Assembly: GCA_035653615.1 (NCBI GenBank)
Contig: DASRBN010000038.1
Coordinates: forward strand, 117,779 to 181,778
DNA length: 64,000 nt
Origin: Ktedonobacteraceae bacterium
GTDB taxonomy: Bacteria; Chloroflexota; Ktedonobacteria; Ktedonobacterales; Ktedonobacteraceae
Reading direction: 5' to 3'
The position numbers and the translations under genes were made by a program. How positions within the stretch are numbered: the stretch's first letter is position 1; every line of letters begins with the position of its first letter. The notes below the pieces were generated by a model that was not told the DNA's origin, did not search any database, and was given only the letters and a program-made list of their open reading frames with translations. Of this stretch, positions 30,401-38,900 are shown in pieces.

Positions 30401-30757
30401 TAATCCCAGGTAACGTGAGAGTTGCACGCGCGTAGACGAGCGCAAAACCGGGCGCAGGGCTTCAATAAACGGAAAATAGGGAAACAGGCGGCCAGATTCA
30501 TACGCGCTGCTCTCCAGCACAGAGAAACCGCGTCCTCTGGCCATCTTATGCATCTCGGCCAGCAGGCGGGTCTTCCCCGCGCCCATCTCGCCACTGATCG
30601 TCAAGGCGCGCGCCCCTGCCGGTCTATCCCGCGCCACCGTTTCCAGCAGCAGCGAAATCACCTGCAGTTCGGTCTCGCGTCCTACCAGTGGCAGCGCGTC
30701 ATGCTCATTGTCCCGCGTCGCCTCTATTGTAAGTGGATCGTGAAAGGGTATCTGCAT
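27431..30757 (-). CDS. Large ATP-binding LuxR-family (LAL / MalT-like) regulator
   Basis: 1108 aa. The AAA/STAND ATPase module is at the N-terminus: LVGRETELQ, Walker A GEMGAGKTR (about 55-63), Walker B LLLSIDNLQWAD. Residues about 500-1000 are TPR-like helical repeats that usually sense a ligand or partner. The last 65 residues are a GerE-type helix-turn-helix (LTRRELEVLRLVAQGHTDREVAEILVISPRTVNRHLSNIFVKL). It acts as a DNA-binding transcriptional regulator; target unknown. It begins 6 bp after the small membrane gene upstream, so the two are probably cotranscribed, and the membrane protein may be part of the signal path. Confidence 0.92.
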   Translation of the reverse strand: MQIPFHDPLTIEATRDNEHDALPLVGRETELQVISLLLETVARDRPAGARALTISGEMGAGKTRLLAEMHKMARGRGFSVLESSAYESGRLFPYFPFIEALRPVLRSSTRVQLSRYLGLDVVEKDASPDGERGEIAFPGIAMVTALADLFPELPGKLSVPIATPERSAGQEKFRLFDTIATLLERLALDRPLLLSIDNLQWADSASLELMLYLTIRLRGSQVALAGATRPPGRFNATGHTPEMGVSVAATAAAARALSDLMRQGLLRVLPLSPLNEEAMIRHLHALLPGEIAADLIQSLVSRAGGNVFFLEELVRVLAQDKRLALQEGAWQARGVDAPLPESITIAVEQRLQGLSTRCRELLCVASLFGSTFPLAALMQVVQQDEEQTRFLLDEARGAQVIKRIPGATSHQALDAYRFCQGVVQEVMQGALPVERTRFLHGAIGRALEASYGEAAAAHAAELARHFVLSGEKEAALHWSLLAGEDAIRQQALREAIAYLRVVLELLEVSRELDAGQKAILAIQTRVALGESWSKLGELEQAREAFQGAISEFQQERVSGRQLHDAFPFLLAKANRLLADVYRMQGRYDLALAHLRAAQDAIAAENNKNDSQAHTQLSVPWLQGRSFSSGRRVLSPERVTATERLLLLQASAMLDIFLNRGKEAETALWQSHQLATAIGDQSSQAFALHLIGWIRGWGEHIFEAIRLLKQACELYIAVGDPYRAALGEQGLGIIYLTLGEIEQARLYTERALHRARRYGVRYILGWLYWNEAEIALTAGDWSSCESQLQQAMQEAEELNNVRLKPVVIQSQAQLHFRRGNWDQAERLFSAAIQAASNTEWYPSTLALYGHFLAVTGRRGKAAARAQLDRAADFPEPVGFSGHFYIPFLAEGYLHLEDRACAVLYSERIRTLRGFMHYGASVDRILAEVAASKGEWEAAEQAFEDGLTLCRRANNGPEEAMILYEQARTALMRGRVEANHASSSSQRMHALCEHARTLFLQYGMQRAASLVDTLQEGVRQLEQQQDRQAQQRISPEHISHPGYQLDLHLTRRELEVLRLVAQGHTDREVAEILVISPRTVNRHLSNIFVKLDVPGRAAAVAYAIRWGLVG

Positions 30758-30763
30758 ACGTGT

Positions 30764-31207
30764 TCAACGCAAGAATGGTTCTCCTGGATACTCCGGAGCG
30801 CGCCGCTTGCGAAAGAGCGGCGCGATATCGTGATAAACGAACAGCGCGTAAAAGACGATCAGGAACGGCGCATCGAACAAAAAATAGAGCCAGAAGGACG
30901 GCGAGGCATCGAGCCACAGCAGATGGTAGAGCAATGCGCCCGCGACGAGCGTGCCGTACACAGCAGCGACCAGGGCCAGCGGGCGGACACGCGTCCAATC
31001 ACGTTCTGTAGAGAGCCAGAGAGCGCCGACCGCATTACCCAGGACGATGGCCCCGATAAAACGATCAAGCAGGGGCGGGGTAGGGGTAGGCCAGAGAGGA
31101 AGACGCAGCTCCGGCAAAAAGAAAAATCCCAGTCCCACCAGCAGATTAAAAATTCCTGCCAGCAATGCCAGTACACGCTCTAGCGGGCTAAATGTCAGGC
31201 GATTCAT
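30764..31207 (-). CDS. Four-helix membrane protein upstream of the LuxR-type regulator
   Basis: 147 aa with about four membrane helices (ERVLALLAGIFNLLVGLGFFF, FIGAIVLGNAVGALWL, ALVAAVYGTLVAGALLYHLL, FLFDAPFLIVFYALF). No known family recognised. ATG 31207 lies after AAGGAGGGA. The stop is 6 bp from the regulator start, which suggests coupled expression. Confidence 0.7.
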   Translation of the reverse strand: MNRLTFSPLERVLALLAGIFNLLVGLGFFFLPELRLPLWPTPTPPLLDRFIGAIVLGNAVGALWLSTERDWTRVRPLALVAAVYGTLVAGALLYHLLWLDASPSFWLYFLFDAPFLIVFYALFVYHDIAPLFRKRRAPEYPGEPFLR

Positions 31208-31312
31208 GACTCCCTCCTTTCCGGCCATACTCGACCGCATTCATTATACAACCACAGGGACGAGAAGAAATCGGTAGAAAAGCTGCATGTTGAACCTATT
31301 ATGGCCCGTGTG

Positions 31313-33394
31313 TTAGACCTGCGCATCTTCCCTATCCGGGCAGTCCTGGGCCTCCATGCATTGATATGCTTTGAGCAAGCCAATACCGACATTGCTGCCA
31401 GTGGTGAAGTCTGCTTGCGTTTCCAGGGCATGATCTCCGGTCAACCATTGATATTGCCCGGCTGAGGTGGTGATGGCTCGCATGGCTTCGAGAGACCAGA
31501 GATGATGCGGAATTCCAAGGGCGTGGAATTTCTGTAGCAGGCGCGCGGCGACGGCGCTGATAATGGGCGTGGCGAAGGATGTTCCCGACCAATATGCCCA
31601 GGCGTGCGCGTTGGGTTCCTTATATTCCGGCGGTTGCTCCTCTGCTACAAGCTTGGGATAGCGACGCGAACTGAAGACGCCAATGGGCGAGTCGATGTCC
31701 CTGGCCGCGGTCCAGTAGTGCGGATCGGGGCCGATAGTGCCTGGAGGAACGGTGCCCTGTGGACCTACGGGAGGCACGGCGATGGGCCTGCTGCCCCCAT
31801 ACGTTGCGACTCCATTGTGATGCGGGGGCAAGGCCGGGTAGTTGCTGTAGGAGGCGGCGCGATAGCATTTATCGACGGCACCGACAGAGATGACTTCCGG
31901 GAAAGCGGCGGGAAAACGGGGGCCGCGGCGATAGGGCGTGCTGGGGCTATTCGAGTCGTTGCCCGCGGCGGCTACGACGACGGCTCCGAGCGCGGTCAGA
32001 CTCTGGATGACTTTGTGCAAACCTATCAAGAGCAGACCTGGTCCTGACGATTTCTTGCTGGTGGAATCTGGAGGGAAGCTGCCATCATCTCCAAGCCAGA
32101 AACCGGTTAATTCCTCTTGAGGGGGCGCGAGGACAAGGCTCAGATTAATCACGACCGGCCTTCCGCGCAGTCCGCCATCTTCGGCATCCCTCAGCATAAG
32201 CTTCAGGATATTTTGTAGGGTAGCAATCAGGGTGAGCGTGTCGAATGTGCCGTAGTCGTTCAGCACGCGGATATAGTGAATGTCGGCGCGGCGAGCCAGG
32301 TCACGGACGATGCCGGTAACAAAGAGGCCATGATCTTCCATGTTGAAGCCATAAGGCTGCCCATAGATGTCGTAGCCGGTTATGATCTTATCGTCGGCAT
32401 TTTCCTTAAGATGATCCGGCAGGTATTGATATTCCCTGCGAATAAAAGGCGAGGTAGAGCGTGTCATCTCCTGGGCGATCTCTTGCAGCAGCAGGTTACT
32501 GGCGCCGGCGTCTCCGGCAGCTTTTAGAATATCATCCGGGTGCAATTCGGGCATGGTATCCAGCACATAGATGGTGACGCCTTCGCCGGTCATGCCCGCG
32601 ATGGGGGATGGATGGGGAGAATCGAGGTCAGGAAGAGTGATAGGCCAGTAGCCGGGAGTGGAACTACATGTATTTTTCACCGGTACCGGAATGGGGGGTG
32701 AGCCAGGCCCGCCACCACCATGGCAGTGGGGTGCGCTATCTCCAAGCCAGTTGGGCGCAGCAGCGGTGATAGGAACTTTTCCGAGCCGCCTGAGCACGTT
32801 CAGATTGCTATTCAGCAGGTTGACGACCTGGCGTGTATTCGAAGGTCCTTCGCAGCAATTCCCGGTCTGGTTCGCTACGCGCGCATCTTGAATGGGATGA
32901 GGCATCGGCACCTGTTGAATGCCAAAGTAACCCATGACAATGGTGCCGTTATCTGAAGGAGATGGGAACAGGTACTTGCCGCGTGGATTGTTGATGTCGT
33001 CCTTGCCGTTTTCGGACTGCCCATCGTCATCGTCTCTTGTGGGATGCAGTACCATTTTTTCGAGCGCCTCTATCCTTCGTCTGAGCGCTTCAATGCCCTC
33101 TTCTCCCACGACTTCTAGCGTTTTTGCCGCCTTCTCGCCCTGCTCTTCATCCCGGCCTTGATCTTCTTCTACAGGACGCGGATGGGGAATATCCTGGGCG
33201 CTGATAGTGCTGAGCGCAAATCCACGATGACTGAGGAACTGATTGAGGTTGTTCAGGTGTAAGGAGGCGATAATTTCTTCGGGGGAGGAACCATAAAATG
33301 GGCGCGTGGAATGAAATGATATCGCTACCTGGTCTTCAATCCAGGCCATGGTCAATTCGCTCCAGGCTGTGCTGTCGCCTTGATTGCTTTGCAT
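31313..33394 (-). CDS. Subtilisin-like S8 serine peptidase
   Basis: 693 aa. The catalytic triad is readable: Asp near 278 (VTIYVLDTMPE), His near 354 (EDHGLFVTGIV) and Ser near 604 (SGTSFATPIIS); the oxyanion Asn is in AAAGNDSNS near 477. The N-terminal 270 residues form a non-catalytic region with a charged coiled coil (EEGIEALRRRIEALEKM), where a propeptide would sit, but no signal peptide is present, so it is probably cytoplasmic. AAAGGAT lies about 10 bp upstream of ATG 33394. It follows the TPR-CHAT protease gene on the same strand. Confidence 0.88.
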   Translation of the reverse strand: MQSNQGDSTAWSELTMAWIEDQVAISFHSTRPFYGSSPEEIIASLHLNNLNQFLSHRGFALSTISAQDIPHPRPVEEDQGRDEEQGEKAAKTLEVVGEEGIEALRRRIEALEKMVLHPTRDDDDGQSENGKDDINNPRGKYLFPSPSDNGTIVMGYFGIQQVPMPHPIQDARVANQTGNCCEGPSNTRQVVNLLNSNLNVLRRLGKVPITAAAPNWLGDSAPHCHGGGGPGSPPIPVPVKNTCSSTPGYWPITLPDLDSPHPSPIAGMTGEGVTIYVLDTMPELHPDDILKAAGDAGASNLLLQEIAQEMTRSTSPFIRREYQYLPDHLKENADDKIITGYDIYGQPYGFNMEDHGLFVTGIVRDLARRADIHYIRVLNDYGTFDTLTLIATLQNILKLMLRDAEDGGLRGRPVVINLSLVLAPPQEELTGFWLGDDGSFPPDSTSKKSSGPGLLLIGLHKVIQSLTALGAVVVAAAGNDSNSPSTPYRRGPRFPAAFPEVISVGAVDKCYRAASYSNYPALPPHHNGVATYGGSRPIAVPPVGPQGTVPPGTIGPDPHYWTAARDIDSPIGVFSSRRYPKLVAEEQPPEYKEPNAHAWAYWSGTSFATPIISAVAARLLQKFHALGIPHHLWSLEAMRAITTSAGQYQWLTGDHALETQADFTTGSNVGIGLLKAYQCMEAQDCPDREDAQV

Positions 33395-33426
33395 ATGTTA
33401 TAAATCCTTTCTGTACCGCCTCAGGT

Positions 33427-33480
33427 GAGGACAGGTACAAGGAGCTGCCCCTACAGGGTACGGCAGGTGCCAGGTACTTT
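33427..33480. repeat. Family C repeat upstream of the subtilase gene
   Basis: Contains GACAGGTACAAGGAGCTGCC then CCTAC (33427-33454) and a following partial unit GGCAGGTGCCAGGTAC. It sits in the leader of the subtilase gene within the 155-bp gap. Confidence 0.6.
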
Positions 33481-33549
33481 TCTGAATCCGTTTAGGGATT
33501 GAAACAAATACATGTGTTTCTAACTATGTAACGACGGAGATCGTTCTTT

Positions 33550-36500
33550 TTACCGGCTGCTTACGGATAACGCGGCATTCTGGCGGATGTTGGCGAACAA
33601 ATCCGGCGAGAAGGAGCCTGTATCGCCGACGAGACGAAAGGCGGCCCAGAAATAGGGATGGGAGTGAGCGGCCTGCGAACCATGCAGCAGGCTGCATTGT
33701 GCGGCACGCAGCGCCTGAATCTTCGTATCCCCCTGCAATAACCTGGTATAAAATTGCTGCATGAGTTCGTTGGTGGTACTATCTTCTACCTGCCAGAGGC
33801 TCATCACCAGGGAGGCGGCTCCGGCAGCGAGGAATGCGCGGCCAAGCCCCACCTGCTCATCACCGCCGCCCGTGAGCGCCAGCCCGGTTTCGCAGCCACT
33901 CAGTGTGACAAGCTCGCACCCGCGCAGGTCCAGGCCGAAGGCGTCGATGGCATTGAGCTTGCCACCGGCCAGTTGCACACAGGAGAAGTTAGGCGCGTCG
34001 AGCCGGCTTTGTCCATGTGTGGCAAGATGAATGATGGGACTGCCAGGTGCCTGCTCAATGAGCCTGGCAACCGTTGCTTCCTGCTCCAGATAGCAGTGCC
34101 CACTCAACATGGATGCCAGTCGCCGGGCTTCTTCGAGCGCGCGGGGCAGGTGCCCATTTGCCGAATAGCCAAATACGAGTGGGGGCTTTGCGCGCTCCTT
34201 CGCGCCGGTATCAGGGCCTTGCGAGTTACTATGTGACGATACGGCACCAGGGGGATTCTTCGCTGCGCTCAGAATGACAGGCCCCGAACAGGCCCCGGAC
34301 ATGTCATTCTGAGCGCAGCGAAGAATCTCTACATTGTCGTCCGGCGCTTTGAGCTGTCGTAGCATATTGCTAGCGGGCAGGTAGTGGATTTGATAGTCTT
34401 CTACCAGGAAACGAGAGCCATTGTAAAGCGCATGGAACGGCAGTTTGTGCAGCGGCCCATACGGAATGATGGTGAGGTAGCCCGATGATGAAGGCAGCTG
34501 ATCCTCTATGGGCGCTATCAGAAGATTGTAGAGCTTGTTCAGCAACCGGCGAATGACTTGCTGAGGGGGCGAGTCGATGCTGGGCCAACCGCCCGGCTGC
34601 AGATGCGCGTGTAATAACGGCAACAGGCGTTCCAACTGTTCAACCGCGCCGGGATTTTCACATGTCGTGAGGCCTTCTGTGGTGAGCGCGAAGATGACCA
34701 GGTTCCCTTGATGGAGAAAGTATGCGAGCATGAGTTGATCCGGCATCAGAGACTGGCGCAACCGGCGAATACTCACTTGCTGCTGCTTGCGTCGCGCGCG
34801 CTTCTGGGGCCGCATGGCCGCTAGCGACTCCGATTGGTGTAGAGATATACGTTCAAATAGCTCGTTGATTTTTGCTTCGCAGCGGCGGATTTCACGCTCG
34901 ATATCTTCGCGTTTGATCACCGCGGAATCGGATGCTTCGACCTGTTCGAGCATATTGCTATAGTCGCGGTAACGTTCCTGCCAATCTTTGAGTTCGTGTT
35001 GGAGACGCGGCAGGATGGCAGATTCTTCGCTGCGCTCAGAATGACACGGCTCATTGATACGTACTGATTGTGCTTGTGAAAATGCTGTAGGGACAGCGAC
35101 TCGTCCCTGCCCTGCGATCCCCGAAGAGGACGGGGACGAGTCGCTGTCCCTATGGGCACTCTCGTCAGGTTCACCAAAGCAGGACGGGGACGAACCGCTA
35201 TCGCTACGGGCGCTCTCGTCAGGATCATCAAAGTCCAATCCTCTATGAAGATAGCGGCGCAGCGCTATGGAACGCGATTGCTCCAGGTAGCCGAAAGCGC
35301 GTTCTGCCTCGCCTCGTCGTAAGCACAGCGCGATCATATCCGCGTAGACGGCCCAGGCGCTCTGCAAAAATGAGGGCGAAAGGTCGGAAACCAGGTCGTT
35401 CAAGATGCGTTCAATCTGTGCTATTGCCGCGCTATACTGCCTGGAAGCCTTGAGAAGATTCCCTTGCAGATCGGCAATTCGCCCCAGCAGGTAGTGACTT
35501 TTATAGACCGACTCTTGCAGGTTGTGCCGCCGCGCCTGTAATACCGCCTGCCTGCATACCCTTGTGGCCTCTTCTACATCTTCCTGAGACCCTCTCTTTG
35601 CTTGCTGGATGCCCAGAAGCGCATTGACCATCACCAGGGCGGCCTGAACGGAGCGCGGCACTAGCCCCTGCGTATCAAAATGCCGCTTGAGGGTTTGCGC
35701 GGAGTCATAGGCTTCGGTACATGACCCCATTTCGAGTAATAGTTCGGCCTGCTGGAGCCTGGTGCGGTATGCGTAACTCTCGAATTTGCCACGCTCGTAG
35801 AGTTGCGAAGCTTCATTGAGAGCGGTAAAGGCCTCAGATAATCTCTGCGCGGCTTTCAAGGCTGTTGCGTAGGTACAGAGCGCTTCGGCAGTATCCAGCG
35901 ACATACCCGCTGCGCGATAAGTGGTGATCGCCTCGCTCACTAACCGGCATGCTTCGGCGGCCCTATTCAGTTTTACCAGGCACTCGGCCATAAATACGTT
36001 CAGTTCGGCCAGCAAGACGGGATCATCGAGGTCGTTTTGTATGACGCTATCACGCGCGGCATAATAGCGCCGTAATGCGGAGCCATAAAACCCCTGGGCG
36101 TAGTCATACTCGGCCAGGTTCATTTCCGTATAGATGAAGAATCGCGGTTCTCCCAGGGCGATGAAGTTCTCCAGGGCCTGCTGCATCAGTTGCCTGGCCG
36201 CCTGAAAATCGCCGAGTAAAAAGAGATTTGAGGCCTGATTACTTTCGGCCATGGCGATGGAACGTCGAATAGAACTTTCACTTCCGCCGGTGAGCGTAGG
36301 GTAGGTGGCGCGCAATCGTTCATATATCGCCAGCGCATCCTGATAGCGAGCCAGGCGCGTGTAGATGACCGCGACGTTGTTATCAACTGTGCAGGCGCGA
36401 GCGTGTTCGCCATGGCGCACAAACACTTCGCGCGCTCGCCTGGCCTCTTCCAGGGCCTCTTCCGTTCGACCGAGCCAGGCGGCAGAAAAAATCCATCCGA

Positions 36501-36855
36501 TGCGCGTGCGTGCCCAACCAACTTCGTCACCCAGGCGCAGAAACTCCTGTGCGGCCTCGTCCAGGTATTGCAGGGCGAGTTGATGCTGGCCCATACAGCG
36601 AAACGCATCGCCTTTCGCGATCAGACCAAGGGCACGCGATGGGGCATGCCGGACGTATTCACCAAAAAAGATTAGCAATTCGCCCAGCTTAAGCGAGGTA
36701 ATGGGACTGATGTTTTGCTGCCTGAGGGCTTCATCTTTGATGAGATTACCAATACCTGCATGATCGGACAATTCCGCGCTCTGTTCTTGCAGGTACATTC
36801 GCCCGTCTTCCAGGCTCAAATCGCAGAGATGTTGCAAAAATAGCTCGTTATCCAT
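33550..36855 (-). CDS. TPR-CHAT caspase-like protease
   Basis: 1101 aa. Residues about 60-560 are tandem TPR units (for example RYQDALAIYERLRATYP and RTEEALEEARRAREVF). The C-terminal 350 residues are a CHAT (caspase HetF-associated TPR) domain with the catalytic His in HLATHGQ (near 945) and Cys in LSGCETG (near 987), and the closing motif GGGDEQVGLGRAFLAAGAASLVMSLW. Between them, residues about 540-620 and 840-870 are translated dispersed repeats (SERSEES, ILRCAQND, ILSAAKN). CHAT proteins are cysteine proteases activated through their TPR sensor. It lies between an anti-sigma-like gene and a subtilase. Confidence 0.9.
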   Translation of the reverse strand: MDNELFLQHLCDLSLEDGRMYLQEQSAELSDHAGIGNLIKDEALRQQNISPITSLKLGELLIFFGEYVRHAPSRALGLIAKGDAFRCMGQHQLALQYLDEAAQEFLRLGDEVGWARTRIGWIFSAAWLGRTEEALEEARRAREVFVRHGEHARACTVDNNVAVIYTRLARYQDALAIYERLRATYPTLTGGSESSIRRSIAMAESNQASNLFLLGDFQAARQLMQQALENFIALGEPRFFIYTEMNLAEYDYAQGFYGSALRRYYAARDSVIQNDLDDPVLLAELNVFMAECLVKLNRAAEACRLVSEAITTYRAAGMSLDTAEALCTYATALKAAQRLSEAFTALNEASQLYERGKFESYAYRTRLQQAELLLEMGSCTEAYDSAQTLKRHFDTQGLVPRSVQAALVMVNALLGIQQAKRGSQEDVEEATRVCRQAVLQARRHNLQESVYKSHYLLGRIADLQGNLLKASRQYSAAIAQIERILNDLVSDLSPSFLQSAWAVYADMIALCLRRGEAERAFGYLEQSRSIALRRYLHRGLDFDDPDESARSDSGSSPSCFGEPDESAHRDSDSSPSSSGIAGQGRVAVPTAFSQAQSVRINEPCHSERSEESAILPRLQHELKDWQERYRDYSNMLEQVEASDSAVIKREDIEREIRRCEAKINELFERISLHQSESLAAMRPQKRARRKQQQVSIRRLRQSLMPDQLMLAYFLHQGNLVIFALTTEGLTTCENPGAVEQLERLLPLLHAHLQPGGWPSIDSPPQQVIRRLLNKLYNLLIAPIEDQLPSSSGYLTIIPYGPLHKLPFHALYNGSRFLVEDYQIHYLPASNMLRQLKAPDDNVEILRCAQNDMSGACSGPVILSAAKNPPGAVSSHSNSQGPDTGAKERAKPPLVFGYSANGHLPRALEEARRLASMLSGHCYLEQEATVARLIEQAPGSPIIHLATHGQSRLDAPNFSCVQLAGGKLNAIDAFGLDLRGCELVTLSGCETGLALTGGGDEQVGLGRAFLAAGAASLVMSLWQVEDSTTNELMQQFYTRLLQGDTKIQALRAAQCSLLHGSQAAHSHPYFWAAFRLVGDTGSFSPDLFANIRQNAALSVSSR
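34254..34327. repeat. Inverted family A pair inside the TPR-CHAT coding sequence
   Basis: Cores at 34254-34279 and 34302-34327 face each other and are translated in frame as ILRCAQND and ILSAAKN. The reading frame is not broken. Confidence 0.9.
35021..35220. repeat. Family A and family C cluster inside the TPR-CHAT coding sequence
   Basis: A family A core lies at 35021-35046. Family C arms TAGGGACAGCGACTCGTCCC (35088-35107) and its complement (35133-35152) form a 20-bp inverted repeat, followed by a degenerate further copy near 35182-35202. All are translated in frame as the linker between the TPR and CHAT parts. Confidence 0.88.
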
Positions 36856-36909
36856 GTTCCGAGTTTTTCCCGTCCTATAGGCGCCGGAATACGCTTGAAC
36901 GCTCCTGTC

Positions 36910-37063
36910 TGTAGGGACAGCGGCTTGTCCCTGTCCCGGTGCCCCTATTCACCACCCAGACCACGTCATGCTGAGCGCAGGAGCCGAAGCCCTGAGCGGA
37001 GCGAACGGGGAAGAATCTGGGTTGGATCAGGCCTGGATTCTTCGCTGCGCTCAGCATAATATG
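36910..37063. repeat. Family C and composite family A repeats between anti-sigma and CHAT genes
   Basis: A family C copy (36910-36939), an elongated family A variant with an internal GCCGAAGCCCTGAG insert (36965-37017), and a family A core variant (37036-37063) fill most of the 228-bp gap. Confidence 0.8.
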
Positions 37064-37083
37064 TCCTGGGTCACTCAGCATGG

Positions 37084-37881
37084 CTACGGTTCGATGGTCA
37101 ATCCTTCAACAACAAGCTCGCGGTTGGGAAGATAGACGATCATGACATATTCACCGGCGGGTATGGACTTAAATACGATATTACCAAGGTCATCTACACT
37201 TGTACGTAAAAGTGGCGCGACCGGCCTTGTCTTGTTTCCGTTTCCGTTCGCGCTGCTATCGACTAGCGGGCCAGGAGCGGTATAGAGTTCCGCCGCTACC
37301 CCTTCAAGCGCCTCGACACTTTCCGAGGGATCGGTGCCAGTGAGGATGCCAAGCAACATATATTCGCCGTTGCTTGCCAGCGAAAGATGCAGGGAGAGAT
37401 CGATGGATTCCGCCTTGTACTGGCGCGGCCAGGAGCTTTCCGGCGCGTTACTGCGCACAGCGAACTGCGCCTGAGACTTTTGTACCTGGGAAGCGAAAAT
37501 ACGGCGCACGAGGGAACGAGGAGCAAACGCCGGCAGCGACGACGGTATGTCCTGGATGCGCAAAAATTGCCGCGCTTCCTCGGCTTCCATAGCGCATAAC
37601 GGGCAACCCAGGAGATGATTTGCTATCCTGACCCGTCTCTCATCCGGCAGGAAATCATATTGCGCGCAATACATGCTCAATTCTTCTGCCGAAGGACACT
37701 CGCTACGGTAGAGGTGCGAAAGTAGGAATGTATTGGCCTGCTGGTAACTGGCAAGCCTCTGCTTGCAGGTTTCACACTGTTCCAGGTGATTCCGCGCATC
37801 TTCAGACAACGCTTCTCCATCGAGAGCAAAGCGCAAAAGCTCCTCATCATTGGGGGCCGTCGATTCTTTACAATCCATCAT
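37084..37881 (-). CDS. Putative zinc-finger anti-sigma-like protein
   Basis: 265 aa. Two zf-HC2-like motifs are visible: HLEQCETC near residue 32-39 and HLLGCPLC near 88-95, the pattern used by ZAS anti-sigma factors to hold ECF sigma factors. No membrane helix follows. The C-terminal 130 residues are a beta-sandwich-like domain (IPAGEYVMIVYLPNRELVVEGLTIEP) resembling carboxypeptidase-regulatory or CNA-B folds. The sigma gene lies 148 bp upstream on the same strand and the TPR-CHAT gene is downstream. It could be a target for the protease; this is inference. Confidence 0.7.
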   Translation of the reverse strand: MMDCKESTAPNDEELLRFALDGEALSEDARNHLEQCETCKQRLASYQQANTFLLSHLYRSECPSAEELSMYCAQYDFLPDERRVRIANHLLGCPLCAMEAEEARQFLRIQDIPSSLPAFAPRSLVRRIFASQVQKSQAQFAVRSNAPESSWPRQYKAESIDLSLHLSLASNGEYMLLGILTGTDPSESVEALEGVAAELYTAPGPLVDSSANGNGNKTRPVAPLLRTSVDDLGNIVFKSIPAGEYVMIVYLPNRELVVEGLTIEP

Positions 37882-38029
37882 TCGTCATTCCTCATCACTG
37901 GCAACATCGTGCCGGGCAATTCACCGACTATTCACTTCCCTCGCGGGAATCTTGCTATATAGACGCCCGAAAAACCGTTTTTTGCGCATCATCATTTTTA
38001 CGTTTTCTAGCCGCTGAATGTTGCACCGG

Positions 38030-38734
38030 TTACAGTTCGTCGGGGCTAAGTCGCCAGCGGATCTGATCTCGATTGCGCGTCAGTTTCTCGATGATGTTGC
38101 GCCGCAAGCGGTAGACCTCGTTCACCTCGCTGAACTCCTGACCGCAAAATTGCACGACCTCCCTGGCCTTCAATCCACAATGAAAAAGCAAATAGGCCAG
38201 GCGCTGTTCTCGCTCACCGGGGAGCAGATCCTTGATAACGCTCCATAACTCGCTCCCATCATCCGTATCATCCTCGATGGCAGGTTCGTCCGAAATAGGA
38301 TGATCGGGATCATTCAAAGAAAGTTCTGGACGCGCGTAGCTGCGCAGGGTATCAAGCATAGCTCCGGTGAGGCATGTCTTCAGGTAGCTCAGAGCGGCGG
38401 CGAGGCTGGCAAATCTCAATTCTTGATTATATGCTGCCGCCTGCCAGAAACGATCAAACGTCTTGGCGACGTAGTTCTCTTCGCTATCATGACGGCAAGC
38501 AATATCACGCCTGGGATGGCTGCGCACCCAGCTTTTCACCAATGGACCAAAGCGTTCAACCAGGATATTCCAGGCTTCATTATCATGCTGCAAGAGGGCG
38601 CGGTGGAAAATTGCCAGGCAGTACTGATCATTATATGGCTCTTTACGCCGGTAGTTCTCGATCTCGCTCATACAGCGCTTCGCGAGCGCCGCCAGGCTCA
38701 TTTGATCGGATAAGTCTTCCATTTCTACACCCAT
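38030..38734 (-). CDS. Sigma-70 family RNA polymerase sigma factor
   Basis: About 234 aa. The region 2-like stretch (VAKTFDRFWQAAAYNQELRFASLAAALSYLKTCLTGAMLDTLRSYAR) and a C-terminal region 4-like helix-turn-helix (LPGEREQRLAYLLFHCGLKAREVVQFCGQEFSEVNEVYRLRRNIIEKL) point to an ECF-like factor with an atypical region 2. ATG 38734 is chosen because AAGGTAGG lies about 10 bp upstream; the frame is open to a TTG at 38833, which would add 33 residues without a good binding site. It heads the cluster with the zinc-finger protein, TPR-CHAT and subtilase genes. Confidence 0.75.
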   Translation of the reverse strand: MGVEMEDLSDQMSLAALAKRCMSEIENYRRKEPYNDQYCLAIFHRALLQHDNEAWNILVERFGPLVKSWVRSHPRRDIACRHDSEENYVAKTFDRFWQAAAYNQELRFASLAAALSYLKTCLTGAMLDTLRSYARPELSLNDPDHPISDEPAIEDDTDDGSELWSVIKDLLPGEREQRLAYLLFHCGLKAREVVQFCGQEFSEVNEVYRLRRNIIEKLTRNRDQIRWRLSPDEL

Positions 38735-38900
38735 AGCTATCGGCCTACCTTCCCAGGGTTCGCCTATCGTCACTTCCTCTCTCAAGGGATACGAACAACA
38801 GGCGACCGGTATCACCTCGTCGAATGGATTCAAACAGAGGTATTACATATGTTAAACGCACTCAGCTCACAAATCTCAAATAACAACGTCAACCGTCGTG

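Noticed and set aside
31313..38833. Type III-E CRISPR locus
   Set aside because: Although TPR-CHAT and sigma genes are present, there is no gRAMP/Cas7-11 gene, no cas1 and no repeat-spacer array in the window.
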